Origin: CAZTDD01 sp964612675
GTDB taxonomy: Bacteria; Hinthialibacterota; Hinthialibacteria; Hinthialibacterales; JAKPRU01
Assembly: GCA_964612675.1 (NCBI GenBank)
Contig: CAZTDD010000002.1
Span: 124,001-188,000, forward strand
Direction of reading: 5' to 3'
DNA: 64,000 nt
Below, piece after piece: positions 42,657 to 52,189 of the stretch (position 1 is the stretch's first letter; every line of letters starts with the position of its first letter). The translations under genes were made by a program, and so were the position numbers. The notes under the pieces are model-generated. The model was given only the letters and a program-made list of their open reading frames with translations, ran no database searches and was not told the DNA's origin.

Positions 42657-44480
42657 TCATGTTTTTCGCTCAGGCTGAATGGTATCCATGAATTCCTGCA
42701 TTCGGTTCTTGGCGAGGTGTTCGGCCAGCGCTTTCTTTTGACCTTGACGCGCGATCTCCTCGCGCTCTTCGGGGTGCTCCCTATAGTAGGTTACCAATTC
42801 CACCAATTCCTCGCGACTCTTGAACCAGCAAAGTTCGACACCGTGCTGGAAATACTTCTCCAAAGAAGGCCGATGTTCTGTAATTAAAAATCCTCCGCAC
42901 GCCAACACATCGAATATCCGGGGATTCGGTGAATCGATACATTGAATATGGAAGATATTGATATTGATCTTCGTGTCGTAATACACCTGCGGGAGTTCCG
43001 TGACATACTCCGGACCGTGGCCCGCATAGCAAGGAACCAGCTCTTTTGCCATCTCCGCATCGGCCCATTCCGGTGCACCGTAGGTTTCCAGCCCCAGATC
43101 CTTGATGGCTTCCAGGTAGTGGTACCGGCGCAAATAGGTTGTCCGCTCTTCCAGATACAAAACCGGGAATCCTTCGTAAGGAAGCCGTTGAATGGCCTCG
43201 GAGTTTTTGTACCTCTCCTCCAGGCCGGTGGACGGATCCTTGAGGAAATCGTCCACGATTCCATCCAGGATATGGACATAGTCGGGATCGCGCTGAAGCC
43301 AAAACTCTCGGACAGGCTGAAAACGTTGAGCCGCCAGTGCGCCGACAAAACCGACTTCCGGTCCCTTTCTGGGCGGTGGATTGTCGTCCAGACGGACCGT
43401 CGGGAGAAGCCCCGCCGGGTTATGAAGGGTGTGGACGGATTTTGCCCCCATTTCTTTCAGAAGCGGTATGTAATTCTCATCAAACGTGAAGACCACGTCG
43501 GTGGCATCCATCTCTTCCCTGGATACTTTCACGCGTGCCGGATTGTCCAAATACCAAATCGCTTTTGTGATGGGTACTTTGTCAAGGAATTTCTTGCCAA
43601 CCGGTGACAGAGAGTTCCGGTTCATCCAAAGCAGAATGTCCGGATAATGCTCTCGCACGTAAACCAGCCAAAGCCAGGTATTGATAAAATGCAGCATCCG
43701 CAAGTTACCGGTGAATTTGTCCGATTCGTGGCCGAGGTCCCTAAGTCCTGCGATCATGTTTTCAGCAAGATATTCATGCTCGGGTTCAACAAAAAGAACT
43801 TTCATCGGTGAACCGGTATTCTCACTCAATTCCTCCCGGCGGTTCTCGTAATGCTGTAACGTTTCGCTCAAGAATCCTTCGGTTTGACTCCGGATTTTCT
43901 CCCCCATCTCCTGCATTTTCTCATTGAGGACTTCCATGACCTTTTGATCGTTTTCGGTACAGTTCGAACCGGGGATGACTTTGATTGGCGGAAGCATTCC
44001 GATGGGATTGGTGACGAAAAAGTCCATTATGGACGCGCCGGCGTTCTCGCCGAAAAGAAGGATCACACGATCCGACCGCAGCACATCCGTCCAATCGAGC
44101 AGCCAAAACGACGACGCGAGTATCTCCCAACGATCTTCGGTGATAAGCAGCCTTTGCGCGTAACGGCCGCCACGTAGCTGGGGATAAATCACGTGCGGCA
44201 AATATCCCAATCCGCACCGATAGATGACAAACAATTCTGTTTCCTGCTGAGAAATTCCGGCTGCCTGTTTTTCAGCGACCGCCCAGGGATCGTCCGGTCC
44301 GTGAACGATCTGTTCCCCGGGAGGCAGCGTATTATCTACACATGTCCACCCGCGTTCGCTATGCGGTTCAATTGTGTACTGGGGTGACGATCCGTACTCG
44401 AACGATTCCAGTTTTTTCGCTATTTCCGGATAGATTTGATGGAGAATATTGAGATTTGCACGAAAGATATCGCGATCCAA
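42657..44480 (-). CDS. CgeB-like glycosyltransferase
   Basis: I choose the TTG at 44480 (DRDIFRANLNILHQIYPEIAKKLE) because AGGAAGGAG lies nine bases upstream. The open frame beyond it enters repeat sequence. The 607-residue product has an N-terminal region of about 230 residues that resembles DUF115-type or similar sugar-linked domains. From about 235 it has a GT-B glycosyltransferase like CgeB: MKVLFVEPEHEYLAENMIAGLRDLGHESDKF, AIWYLDNPARVK, VVFTFDENYIPLLKEMGAKSVHTLHNPAG and SPNPRIFDVLACGGFLITEHRPSLEKYFQHGVELCWF. The last is the donor-binding block of glycosyl_trans_1_2. It modifies surface glycans or proteins; the acceptor is unknown. Confidence 0.78.
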   Translation of the reverse strand: MDRDIFRANLNILHQIYPEIAKKLESFEYGSSPQYTIEPHSERGWTCVDNTLPPGEQIVHGPDDPWAVAEKQAAGISQQETELFVIYRCGLGYLPHVIYPQLRGGRYAQRLLITEDRWEILASSFWLLDWTDVLRSDRVILLFGENAGASIMDFFVTNPIGMLPPIKVIPGSNCTENDQKVMEVLNEKMQEMGEKIRSQTEGFLSETLQHYENRREELSENTGSPMKVLFVEPEHEYLAENMIAGLRDLGHESDKFTGNLRMLHFINTWLWLVYVREHYPDILLWMNRNSLSPVGKKFLDKVPITKAIWYLDNPARVKVSREEMDATDVVFTFDENYIPLLKEMGAKSVHTLHNPAGLLPTVRLDDNPPPRKGPEVGFVGALAAQRFQPVREFWLQRDPDYVHILDGIVDDFLKDPSTGLEERYKNSEAIQRLPYEGFPVLYLEERTTYLRRYHYLEAIKDLGLETYGAPEWADAEMAKELVPCYAGHGPEYVTELPQVYYDTKININIFHIQCIDSPNPRIFDVLACGGFLITEHRPSLEKYFQHGVELCWFKSREELVELVTYYREHPEEREEIARQGQKKALAEHLAKNRMQEFMDTIQPERKT

Positions 44481-44595
44481 AATGAGACGCTCCTTCCTGG
44501 CGCGGTGACAGAAGATTATAACAGTTGAGAGTCCGAAACCTCCCCAGCTTGTCTCAACACGAAGCCCAGCCCAGCAGCCTCTTGTGGCTTCGCCA

Positions 44596-44617
44596 CCCCG
44601 ATTGGCGAGCAATCGGG
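44596..44617. repeat. Hairpin CCCGATTG/CAATCGGG
   Basis: CCCCGATTGGCGAGCAATCG followed by GGG forms an 8-9 bp stem with a 5-base loop. It lies in the space between sucC and the CgeB-like gene. Confidence 0.5.
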
Positions 44618-44632
44618 GCTACCCGTGGAATG

Positions 44633-44709
44633 AATACAACCGGGCGTCACTTACAAAATGACGCGAACCGGATGCTGCTTACAAGGTGACCACAACCGGG
44701 TGCCACCCC
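44633..44709. repeat. Three degenerate direct repeats of about 26 bp
   Basis: Units of the form CTTACAAAATGACGCGAACC and CTTACAAGGTGACCACAACC, each followed by GGATGCTG, GGTGCCA or GGCGTCA, recur about two and a half times. The last unit leads into the family D hairpin. Confidence 0.5.
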
Positions 44710-44727
44710 CAATTCCGCTTGGGGGTG
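44703..44727. repeat. Family D hairpin just past sucC
   Basis: CCACCCCCAATTCCGCTTGG followed by GGGTG folds into a short stem 16 bp past the sucC stop. A sister copy is at 39987. It may end the sucC transcript. Confidence 0.45.
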
Positions 44728-44742
44728 CGGGAACAGCCAGCC

Positions 44743-45918
44743 TCACTTCTCGTCGTTCCCCTTCAGCGCTCCAACCACCTTCTCGGCGGCCTCCGCCAAC
44801 CCCTCGGCAACACGGAACGGGAAATCGGACTCCTCGAGCATTTTCCGTGCCTCCGGTGCGTTGGTGCCTTGGAGCCGAATAACGATGGGGACCTTCACCT
44901 CCACGGTTTTCAGCGCCTCGATGATCCCGCCCGCCACGCGGTCGCACCGCACGATTCCCCCGAAAATATTCACCAGGACAGCTCGAACGTGGGCGTCGGA
45001 CATAAGAATCCGGAAGGCAGCCGCGACACGTTCCACACTCGCCGTTCCTCCAACGTCCAGGAAATTCGCGGGCATCGAGCCGGCCAATTTCACAATGTCC
45101 ATGGTCGCCATGGCCAGCCCCGCTCCGTTGACCATGCAGCCGACTTCACCATCCAATTTGATGTAATTCAGATCGTACTTCGACGCTTCGGTCTCGAGCG
45201 GTTCTTCCTCATTGTAATCGCGAAGCTCCTGGTAGTCCGGGTGACGGAACAGTGCGTTGTCGTCGAAATTGATTTTCGCATCGAGTGCGAGCACCTCGCC
45301 GTCTTTCGTTACAACGAGCGGGTTGATCTCGGCCAAAGAGCAGTCCCCGCCGATAAATGACGCATAAAGGCCGCGTACGAATTTGGCGCAGGATTTCGCC
45401 GCTTTTCCCTGGAGACCGAGGCCGTAAGCGATCTTATTCGCCTGGAACGGCATCAATCCAACGGCGGGATCCACGTATTCCTTCAGAATCGCATCCGGGT
45501 CTTTTGCCGCTACCTCTTCGATTTCGACTCCGCCCTGGGTGGAAGCCATAATCACGACGCGGCTGACCGCTCGGTCGATCACGATCCCGAGGTACATTTC
45601 CTTCTCAATTTCCAGTCCCTGTTCGATCAAAACCTGAAGGACCTTCTTTCCCTCAGGACCGGTCTGGTGAGTCACGAGCTGCATTCCAAGCATATTTTGG
45701 GCGAGGTCTTTGGCCTCCGACGGGCTCTTGGCGATCTTGACACCGCCGCCTTTCCCACGACCCCCCGCATGGATCTGTGCTTTGACTACAACGACATTCG
45801 TGCCCAAATCCTTCGTGATTTGTTCGGCTTCTTCCGCGTTGGTGGCCACACGGCCGTCCGGTACAGGGACACCGTACTTTCTCAGGATCTCTTTGCCTTG
45901 ATACTCGTGGATCTTCAT
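44743..45918 (-). CDS. sucC: Succinate-CoA ligase (ADP-forming) beta subunit
   Basis: The 391-residue product has the ATP-grasp start MKIHEYQGKEILRKYGVPVPDGRVA, VVVKAQIHAGGRGKGGGVKIA, GGDCSLAEINPLVVT, GEVGCMVNGAGLAMATMDIVKLAG, PANFLDVGGTASVERVAAAF and VNIFGGIVRCDRVAGGI, all characteristic of SucC. It carries the nucleotide-binding part of the TCA-cycle enzyme that converts succinyl-CoA to succinate with ATP formation. The alpha subunit gene sucD, normally immediately downstream, is not present. Repeats follow instead. Confidence 0.96.
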   Translation of the reverse strand: MKIHEYQGKEILRKYGVPVPDGRVATNAEEAEQITKDLGTNVVVVKAQIHAGGRGKGGGVKIAKSPSEAKDLAQNMLGMQLVTHQTGPEGKKVLQVLIEQGLEIEKEMYLGIVIDRAVSRVVIMASTQGGVEIEEVAAKDPDAILKEYVDPAVGLMPFQANKIAYGLGLQGKAAKSCAKFVRGLYASFIGGDCSLAEINPLVVTKDGEVLALDAKINFDDNALFRHPDYQELRDYNEEEPLETEASKYDLNYIKLDGEVGCMVNGAGLAMATMDIVKLAGSMPANFLDVGGTASVERVAAAFRILMSDAHVRAVLVNIFGGIVRCDRVAGGIIEALKTVEVKVPIVIRLQGTNAPEARKMLEESDFPFRVAEGLAEAAEKVVGALKGNDEK

Positions 45919-46110
45919 CGGACCGTCTTATCCTCCACCGTTAAGATGGTCTTTAGCATAATGATGCCGGAGCCCGATGTGAACCCTCCGGCGCTTGACA
46001 ACCGATACCCGTCTTTCTACTGTCCGTTTGGATATCCTTGAAAGGATGCCCCATATTATCGGGAGGCGAGCCTCCAATGTCATCGAGTTAAGCCCTTTGC
46101 TAGGGAACGT

Positions 46111-46182
46111 CGGGAGGGCGAAGCTCCCGCTGAGCCGCATAGAAAAAGAAGAACCTGGCTCAGTAGGATCTTCGCCCTCCCA
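46111..46182. repeat. Dispersed inverted repeat, family A
   Basis: The arm GGGAGGGCGAAGCTCCCG followed by CTGAGCC (46112-46136) pairs with GGCTCAGTAGGATCTTCG followed by CCCTCCC (46157-46181) with a few mismatches. It lies between divergent sucC and the C25 peptidase gene. The rest of the 342-bp space (45919-46260) shows a short GGGAGGCGAGCCTCC palindrome near 46060 and no gene. Confidence 0.8.
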
Positions 46183-46260
46183 CGGATAGCCAGTGTATTC
46201 TCAACTTGACGACATTCGATGAGCCTCCCGGCGAGCCGAGAACGACTGTCGAATCTTCTT

Positions 46261-49200
46261 ATGGAACCCATTTTCTATCGGATACATAAACATTGTGTGG
46301 TTCGGCGTTTTGGCCTACTTCTTCTGCTGTTCTTCTTCGGCGCGTGCAGTTTCGCAGAAGCCGCGGACTCCTTCGTGAGCCGGAGTTTCTCCGTGGAAGA
46401 GGAATCGCGTAACGGAGCGGTCCTCTCATGGTCCTTTCCCCGGGAGGATATTGATTCGCCTCAACGCATCCTTCTTTCAATCCCTCATGGGGTTCTCGAA
46501 GACCCGCAGTTGCTCGATTACGGTACCGAACCGGTTATTGTGAACTCGCCAACGCCCGAGATCATATTCCGCGAACTCGGAGTGATGCGTTCGTGTCGTG
46601 TCGGTATGGTAAGCGTTCCATCGGTGACTTACGTGGGCGGGGTCACCGCAAGAATCCGCTATGTGACGGGACGCATTCGAATCCCGTGGAACGATAAACC
46701 TCGTCGGGTCTCTGCGCCCGACCATCCGGTTGAACGGATTTTGGATGCTTACCTGTTGAACGAGGGAACCCGTTTTGACCTGCAATCGGATCCTCCGAAC
46801 GATCTGCCGATACCCGCCTATCGTCGGGGACCCTCGGTACGTTTATTGGCTAAAGGCGAGCGGGCCGTCGCTGTGGGATCGTTCGCGTGGTCGAAAGTCG
46901 CTGGTGAGAATCCGAGCATCGATCAGGTCGCTGTGATCGGGCCGAAAGGACCGGTTCCATTCATTGTTTGGACCGCAGACCGGAGCGTACGCACCGAGGG
47001 AGAACTGCAACAGGAAGACAGGATTCTCTTTTGGACCGACGAGTCGGATTCGCCCTATTCCCCCTTTTCCTCCTATTGGCTCTGTGAAGACCCGAAGAGT
47101 TCCCGGCTCGCAGCGCCTCCGTCCAGGGAAGAGGATTCCTCAGCTGAGACTTCTGCTCGTTGTGTTGTCTCACTGGAACAGGACCGCGTTTTCTTCCCGG
47201 AAGGACACCGAGATCGGCGACAGCACGCGTACTGGGGCTGGGACGAGATTACGTCCGAAACGCCGGTCGCTCTACCCATTCCGGTACTGCCATACCCGGC
47301 CGCGGCTACCTTCAGTCTCGAAATCGGGTTGCTCTCGAAGGACGGGTTGCTTTCATCCGACATGTTGAGCTTCTCTCTGAACCAAACGCCCATCGAAATG
47401 GAAGTGGAGAATCTACCCACCCGTCAATTCGCCACGGCGAAAGCCATTGTATCCACCGAAACGTTGCGAGGCACCACCTCCACTCTGCGTATCGCGGCGG
47501 CAAACGATATCGGCTCGCCCGTCTACCTCGATACAGTGCGTTTGGACTACCGACGGCAGACTGAGTATTCCGGAGGGATGCTCCGGTTCTCACCCGCTCC
47601 GGGGTCCTATCGCCTCCATTCGTCTTACTCCTCAAATGCGCTTATCTGGCTTATCGAGCCGGAGGGCGGAGTTGTTTCTTCGCAGGTCCTTAAGCCTGGA
47701 GAAAACCTCTCGCTCGAGGTCCCCGATGACCACAGGATCGTTGTCCTCGATCCCAGCGATGTCGGTTATGCCGACCTGCTTTCCCATATGCCGCCGGTCT
47801 CGGCAACGGACCCATCATTGGTCCCCCCGGATCAAACCGACATCATCATTGTCGCACCGGAAGTTTTTCATTCGACGCTCCAGAAACTCATCCGGCATTA
47901 CCGTTCACGCGGGATGCGATCCCACGTGGTCAGCGTGAAGGATATCTATTCGGTTTTTGGTGACGGGCGTCTCTCTCCGGAACCTATCAAGGATTACCTT
48001 CGATGGCTTTACGAACGGAATCCCGTGCGATGCCCAGCCTATGTTCTCCTTGTGGGCGACGCGACATGGGATTATTGGGGGAAATTCCGTAACGGGATCG
48101 TCAATCTGGTTCCCGCTTACCGTGGTACGGCGGACTATCCCGACGAAAACTGGTTCGTTTCCCTCACGCGAAGCGATTCGCTCCCCGAAATGTTGATCGG
48201 TCGATTTGCAGTTCGGACGCCGAAAGAACTGGAGGTCATGATTCAGAAGCTGATTGCCTACAACGCTGAGAAGCCCGCAGCGTGGATGAACCGCGTCCTT
48301 CTGGTAACCGACAACGACTTTGAAAACGAGGTGAATGAGCTCTATACCGAATGGCTGCCGCCCGGTTACGAAACCAGCGAGGTCCGGTTGGCGGACTATC
48401 CTTTCAGAGACAACTACTACCTCCCCGAAGACGCCCGCCGTGCATTGAAGGCTAAGACCAGTCCACAAGCGACCGATGCCGTGATCGAGCGGCTTAACGA
48501 GGGCGTCGTTCTCTGGGAATACTTCGGCCACGGTGCGCCGAACGTTATGGGGCACGAGCGAATTTTCTTTGCGGGCGGATCGAAGTTCAGCGATGCGAAG
48601 CGGTTGTCCAATAAGGACGAATTACCATTGCTTTGGGCATTTACATGCCAAACCGGCAATTTTGACTACGCTGAGGAGAAATGGAACATCTCGATCGCCG
48701 AAGATCTGCTTACGCGGCCTGAGGGCGGTGTCATTGCCGCGTTGGTTGCCACGGGACGGGGTTTTCCGCGCGATCATCTTGTTCTCGCTCGCGGTCTGCA
48801 CGACGCGGTGTTCCGTCGGGGCCTTCGTGGAACAGCGCAGTCTTTCGCAGCTTCGTGTCTCCTGGCATTGATTGATAACCGGCACTTTGAGCCGCAGGAG
48901 CAGTTCTGCATTCTGGGAGACCCGACCTTTGAGCTGCCTGTTCCTAAAGCATGGCCCGAAACCGCCGAATCGAAGATCGTCTTCGACTCGGTCGGGACTC
49001 TCCAATACAGTTTTGCTTCACCAGGGGAAGACGCCGGAGGCCGAGTGTGGTTACGTGATGGGAACCACGAGACTCGATGGGAGGATCCCCTGGAGCCGGC
49101 TGACTGGCCCACGGAAGGGAATCTTGAATTTTCTGAACTGCTCGGTGCGGATTGGCGTCGTGAAGAGACCGCTTCATTCGGTCTCGCTGCCCTCCTTCCC

Positions 49201-49974
49201 TCTGGACTGGTTCATGGCGGAACAGTCATCGTTCTCCCCCCGCCGGCCGCCCCGGAAACGATCGGCTCAGGTTCTCCCAACCTCACCATCCTCGAAAAAG
49301 ATATTCGTCTCCGTCCCCCATACCCCGAGAACGGAATGACGATCTTCTTCGATGTTCCCGTTGCGAATACAGGCAGCGAGGTTTCGTCTCGTTCAATCCT
49401 TCGCGGCGTCCTCTTCGAGCCTGGTGAGAAAGAACGGGTCTTAGAGAACTTTGTCGGGCGAAACGAGCCCTTCATTCCAGCTCTCGTCCCTGGAGCCACC
49501 CGCGTTATCACGGCCCGTTGGGATCCGATTGAGAACTCCGGCGAGCACACAATTCGGTTTGAGTGCGATCCTTGGAATCGCATCGACGAACCTGATGAAG
49601 CGGACAATGTAGCCGAGATAACCGTCGACGTTCGCAAAAAGGCGGATCTGCTCGTTGAACCGTCGGATATTGAATACCGTCACGATTCGGACGAGGATCA
49701 GTTTGTCATCGATTTCACCGTCCATAACGTCGGCGAAACCGACGCCCGGCAGGTGCTCATTCAAGTTGCGGTTGGCTTTGAGGGACCCACTCCGGAGCAA
49801 TCGGGTGTTCTCGATGTTTGGGAAGTGCAGGCGGGCAAACTGCGAAAAGGATACAATCTCCGTGTTACCGACCGGGCTGCGTGGTTCCGTGTGACTGCCG
49901 ATCCGGATGAAATGATTGATGAAGAAACTCACAAGAACAACAGCGCAAAGGTAGATCTCGAAATTCCCCAATGA
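46261..49974 (+). CDS. C25 (gingipain/PorU-type) peptidase with CARDB-like C-terminus
   Basis: The roughly 1237-residue secreted protein has a signal segment (RRFGLLLLLFFFGACSFAEA). The start is uncertain: ATGs at 46219 and 46261 both lack a ribosome site, and a GTG lies at 46297. The central part is a C25 peptidase: TDIIIVAPEVFHSTLQKLIRHYRSRGM, YVLLVGDATWDYWG, LPEMLIGRFAVRTPKELEVMIQKLIAYN, YFGHGAPNVMG with catalytic His757, and LLWAFTCQTGNFDYAEE with Cys796, then FCILGDPTFELPVP. Beta-sandwich domains before and after include CARDB-like segments (WDPIENSGEHTIRFECDPWNRIDEPDEADNVAEITV). In Bacteroidetes, PorU is the C25 sortase of type IX secretion, but no other T9SS gene is here. It is probably a surface peptidase. 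It overlaps the TPR gene by ATGA. Confidence 0.9.
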   Translation: MEPIFYRIHKHCVVRRFGLLLLLFFFGACSFAEAADSFVSRSFSVEEESRNGAVLSWSFPREDIDSPQRILLSIPHGVLEDPQLLDYGTEPVIVNSPTPEIIFRELGVMRSCRVGMVSVPSVTYVGGVTARIRYVTGRIRIPWNDKPRRVSAPDHPVERILDAYLLNEGTRFDLQSDPPNDLPIPAYRRGPSVRLLAKGERAVAVGSFAWSKVAGENPSIDQVAVIGPKGPVPFIVWTADRSVRTEGELQQEDRILFWTDESDSPYSPFSSYWLCEDPKSSRLAAPPSREEDSSAETSARCVVSLEQDRVFFPEGHRDRRQHAYWGWDEITSETPVALPIPVLPYPAAATFSLEIGLLSKDGLLSSDMLSFSLNQTPIEMEVENLPTRQFATAKAIVSTETLRGTTSTLRIAAANDIGSPVYLDTVRLDYRRQTEYSGGMLRFSPAPGSYRLHSSYSSNALIWLIEPEGGVVSSQVLKPGENLSLEVPDDHRIVVLDPSDVGYADLLSHMPPVSATDPSLVPPDQTDIIIVAPEVFHSTLQKLIRHYRSRGMRSHVVSVKDIYSVFGDGRLSPEPIKDYLRWLYERNPVRCPAYVLLVGDATWDYWGKFRNGIVNLVPAYRGTADYPDENWFVSLTRSDSLPEMLIGRFAVRTPKELEVMIQKLIAYNAEKPAAWMNRVLLVTDNDFENEVNELYTEWLPPGYETSEVRLADYPFRDNYYLPEDARRALKAKTSPQATDAVIERLNEGVVLWEYFGHGAPNVMGHERIFFAGGSKFSDAKRLSNKDELPLLWAFTCQTGNFDYAEEKWNISIAEDLLTRPEGGVIAALVATGRGFPRDHLVLARGLHDAVFRRGLRGTAQSFAASCLLALIDNRHFEPQEQFCILGDPTFELPVPKAWPETAESKIVFDSVGTLQYSFASPGEDAGGRVWLRDGNHETRWEDPLEPADWPTEGNLEFSELLGADWRREETASFGLAALLPSGLVHGGTVIVLPPPAAPETIGSGSPNLTILEKDIRLRPPYPENGMTIFFDVPVANTGSEVSSRSILRGVLFEPGEKERVLENFVGRNEPFIPALVPGATRVITARWDPIENSGEHTIRFECDPWNRIDEPDEADNVAEITVDVRKKADLLVEPSDIEYRHDSDEDQFVIDFTVHNVGETDARQVLIQVAVGFEGPTPEQSGVLDVWEVQAGKLRKGYNLRVTDRAAWFRVTADPDEMIDEETHKNNSAKVDLEIPQ

Positions 49975-51164
49975 CGAATCCTGCCGATTCTGCCAACTCC
50001 TCCGGTCCACTTCCAGCGCCTTCGAGTCGAGCCGCGTTCGTTTCTTGGGTTGTTTTCTTGGCTTTCTTGATCCCCCTGTTTGCTGTTCTAGCCCATCACC
50101 CTCAATGGTTTCTCCTTGTTGAGAAAGAACAACCAAGCCGTGGGTTGATCCGTGCGCGGGAACTCGCCGACCAGGGACGTTACGGCGACGCTCTGAGTGT
50201 ATTGGACCGGACACTAAAGTTCTATAAGGAACAATTGGAAAAGACTGATTCTCCCCGCCATCGGATGACCGTGGCTTCGATCCATCACTCGAAGGGGCTG
50301 ATTCTGCTCAATCGCGATGCGCCCGGAGACCGCTCGTTGGCACGAGAGAACTTCCGGCTCGGCGTGGAAGTCGATCCCAATGTCCGTCGTGGCGAGGGCA
50401 AATTCCTTCTCGCTGAACTTATTGAGGATGACGACCCCGCCGAAGCGGTCCGGTTGTATGCCGGGGTGGTGGATGCGGTTTCGAGCGGCCTGGCCTTCCG
50501 TGCCCGCCGCCGCAACGCTCGCCTTCTTACGGAACTGGAGCGCTGGGAAGAGGCTCGACGAGCCTACGAAGACGCCGTTCGGTACCAACCCAGCGAGCCC
50601 GATAATGAAATGGCCGCGGGCTTCACAGCCGTAGCCGGGCGAGTCGGATATGCTACGGGATCCCCTTTGGGAAGAGCGTACTGGGCTCAGGGACGGCGGG
50701 ACCGGGCGCGAAAAGCGTTTGCGGCCAGCCGCGACGATCCCGTGTCGGACTTCTATCTTTCGAAAAAACTCGGTGTGACAGAAGCGGACCTGGAGACCGT
50801 GGAATTTGCACCGGAACTGGCCTTCGTTGCTTCCGCTGCCGTCGACTCGGTTTCGTTTACATGGCCTGCAGGATGCATCATCGAGTTTGTCGCCACAGAG
50901 GAAGCGGAGGGTAAGCCGCTTAGCCTCCGCTTGCAGCCGGATTATCTTCCACCCCAGCGAATCGAACTTCCGATCTTTTTGAACGGAGCGGACGCCGGGT
51001 CGGTTGCCGTGACTTCGGGAGGGGTGTCGGATTATCCATGTAACGGCGAACTGCGCCCGGGGCGAAATGTCGTCGAAATCCGGTGCGCCAATCGATGGTT
51101 TGCGCCGGACCGCAGACCCGTGATTACCGTGCTTGATTTGAAGCCGTCTGATGATTTCCAATGA
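49971..51164 (+). CDS. Membrane-anchored TPR protein
   Basis: The 397-residue product has one N-terminal membrane helix (AAFVSWVVFLAFLIPLFAVLA). TPR-like helices follow (LIRARELADQGRYGDALSVLDRTLKFYKEQL, LARENFRLGVEVDPN, RRNARLLTELERWEEARRAYEDAVRYQP). A C-terminal beta domain of about 120 residues comes last (LPIFLNGADAGSVAVTSGG, GRNVVEIRCANRW), resembling a carbohydrate-binding or Ig-like fold. It is joined to the C25 peptidase before it and to miaA after it by ATGA overlaps. It may assist the peptidase at the membrane. Confidence 0.8.
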   Translation: MTNPADSANSSGPLPAPSSRAAFVSWVVFLAFLIPLFAVLAHHPQWFLLVEKEQPSRGLIRARELADQGRYGDALSVLDRTLKFYKEQLEKTDSPRHRMTVASIHHSKGLILLNRDAPGDRSLARENFRLGVEVDPNVRRGEGKFLLAELIEDDDPAEAVRLYAGVVDAVSSGLAFRARRRNARLLTELERWEEARRAYEDAVRYQPSEPDNEMAAGFTAVAGRVGYATGSPLGRAYWAQGRRDRARKAFAASRDDPVSDFYLSKKLGVTEADLETVEFAPELAFVASAAVDSVSFTWPAGCIIEFVATEEAEGKPLSLRLQPDYLPPQRIELPIFLNGADAGSVAVTSGGVSDYPCNGELRPGRNVVEIRCANRWFAPDRRPVITVLDLKPSDDFQ

Positions 51165-52096
51165 GTGATGAGCCCAAGTCTTTTCGCATCCTCGCCATCG
51201 TAGGGCCGACTGCGGCCGGCAAAAGCGAGTTAGCTGTTGAACTCGCCGAACGCCTGGACGGCGAGATCATCAACGTTGATTCGATGCAGGTATATCGCGG
51301 GTTGGATGTCGGCACGGCCAAGCCCGGCAAAGACCTCCGCGATCGCGTTCCGCACCACATGGTGGACATAGTCGATCCCTGGGAGGATTTTAACGCCGCC
51401 CGTTTCGCCGAGCAGGCCGAAGATATCCTTGTCAACATCGTTGAGCGAAGCCGCCTTCCCGTTCTCTCGGGCGGTACGGGCCTCTATTTTCGAGCGTTGC
51501 TCGAAGGTTTCTTCGATGCTCCCGCGCCTCCGAGGCACATTCGTAACCGCCTGGAGGGAGAATTCCGAGACAAGGGCATCGCTCCGTTGCGTGAGCGTCT
51601 GGAAGCAGTTGATCCGGAATGGGCCGAGAGGCTATCGCCACAGGACGCCCGCAGGATCGTCAGGGCGCTCGAAATCATCGAGACCACCGGCCGTAAACCT
51701 AGTGAAATCAAGCGACATCAGAAATTGAAAGAGTGGATTGAGGAGACTGTATTCTTCGGTATCCGAATGCCGTGGGCCGACCTGGATCGGCGAATCGAGC
51801 AGCGGACGAAGGCAATGTTCGGGCAAGGTCTGCTGCGGGAGGCCGCCTGGCTGCTGGAGCGCGGTGACGGCAGCCGTACCGTTCGCCAAGCCATCGGATA
51901 TAAAGAGGTTTTTCCGTTCCTGCGGGGAGCATGTTCTCTCGATACCGCTCAGGAAGACCTGATTCGAGCCACAAGGCGTTTTGCCAGAAGGCAAATGACC
52001 TGGTTTCGCCACCAAATGTCAGTGAACTGGCTGGACGATCATGCTCCGGACGAGGTTGAAAAAAAGGCACGGAAGTTCCTTGCATTCAAGGGGTAA
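51161..52096 (+). CDS. miaA: tRNA dimethylallyltransferase
   Basis: The 311-residue product has the P-loop LAIVGPTAAGKSELAVELAERL, IINVDSMQVYRGLDVGTAKPGKDLRDRVPHHMVDIVDPWEDFNAA, LSGGTGLYFRALLEGFFDAP and RRFARRQMTWFRHQ. It adds a dimethylallyl group to A37 of tRNAs reading UNN codons. It overlaps the preceding TPR gene by ATGA and is followed by hfq and hflX, the widely conserved order. Confidence 0.97.
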   Translation: MSDEPKSFRILAIVGPTAAGKSELAVELAERLDGEIINVDSMQVYRGLDVGTAKPGKDLRDRVPHHMVDIVDPWEDFNAARFAEQAEDILVNIVERSRLPVLSGGTGLYFRALLEGFFDAPAPPRHIRNRLEGEFRDKGIAPLRERLEAVDPEWAERLSPQDARRIVRALEIIETTGRKPSEIKRHQKLKEWIEETVFFGIRMPWADLDRRIEQRTKAMFGQGLLREAAWLLERGDGSRTVRQAIGYKEVFPFLRGACSLDTAQEDLIRATRRFARRQMTWFRHQMSVNWLDDHAPDEVEKKARKFLAFKG

Positions 52097-52189
52097 ACAT
52101 GTTAATAATAAGAGGGTTCTTGTGGACCGGGGCTCAATCATTTCACCCTAGCACAAGGAGGCGGGTCAACTTTATGGCGAGGTAGGGAT

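Noticed and set aside
46665..46695. GCATTCGAATCCCGTGG resembling a tRNA T-arm
   Set aside because: It lies inside the C25 peptidase frame and no acceptor, D or anticodon stems fit around it.
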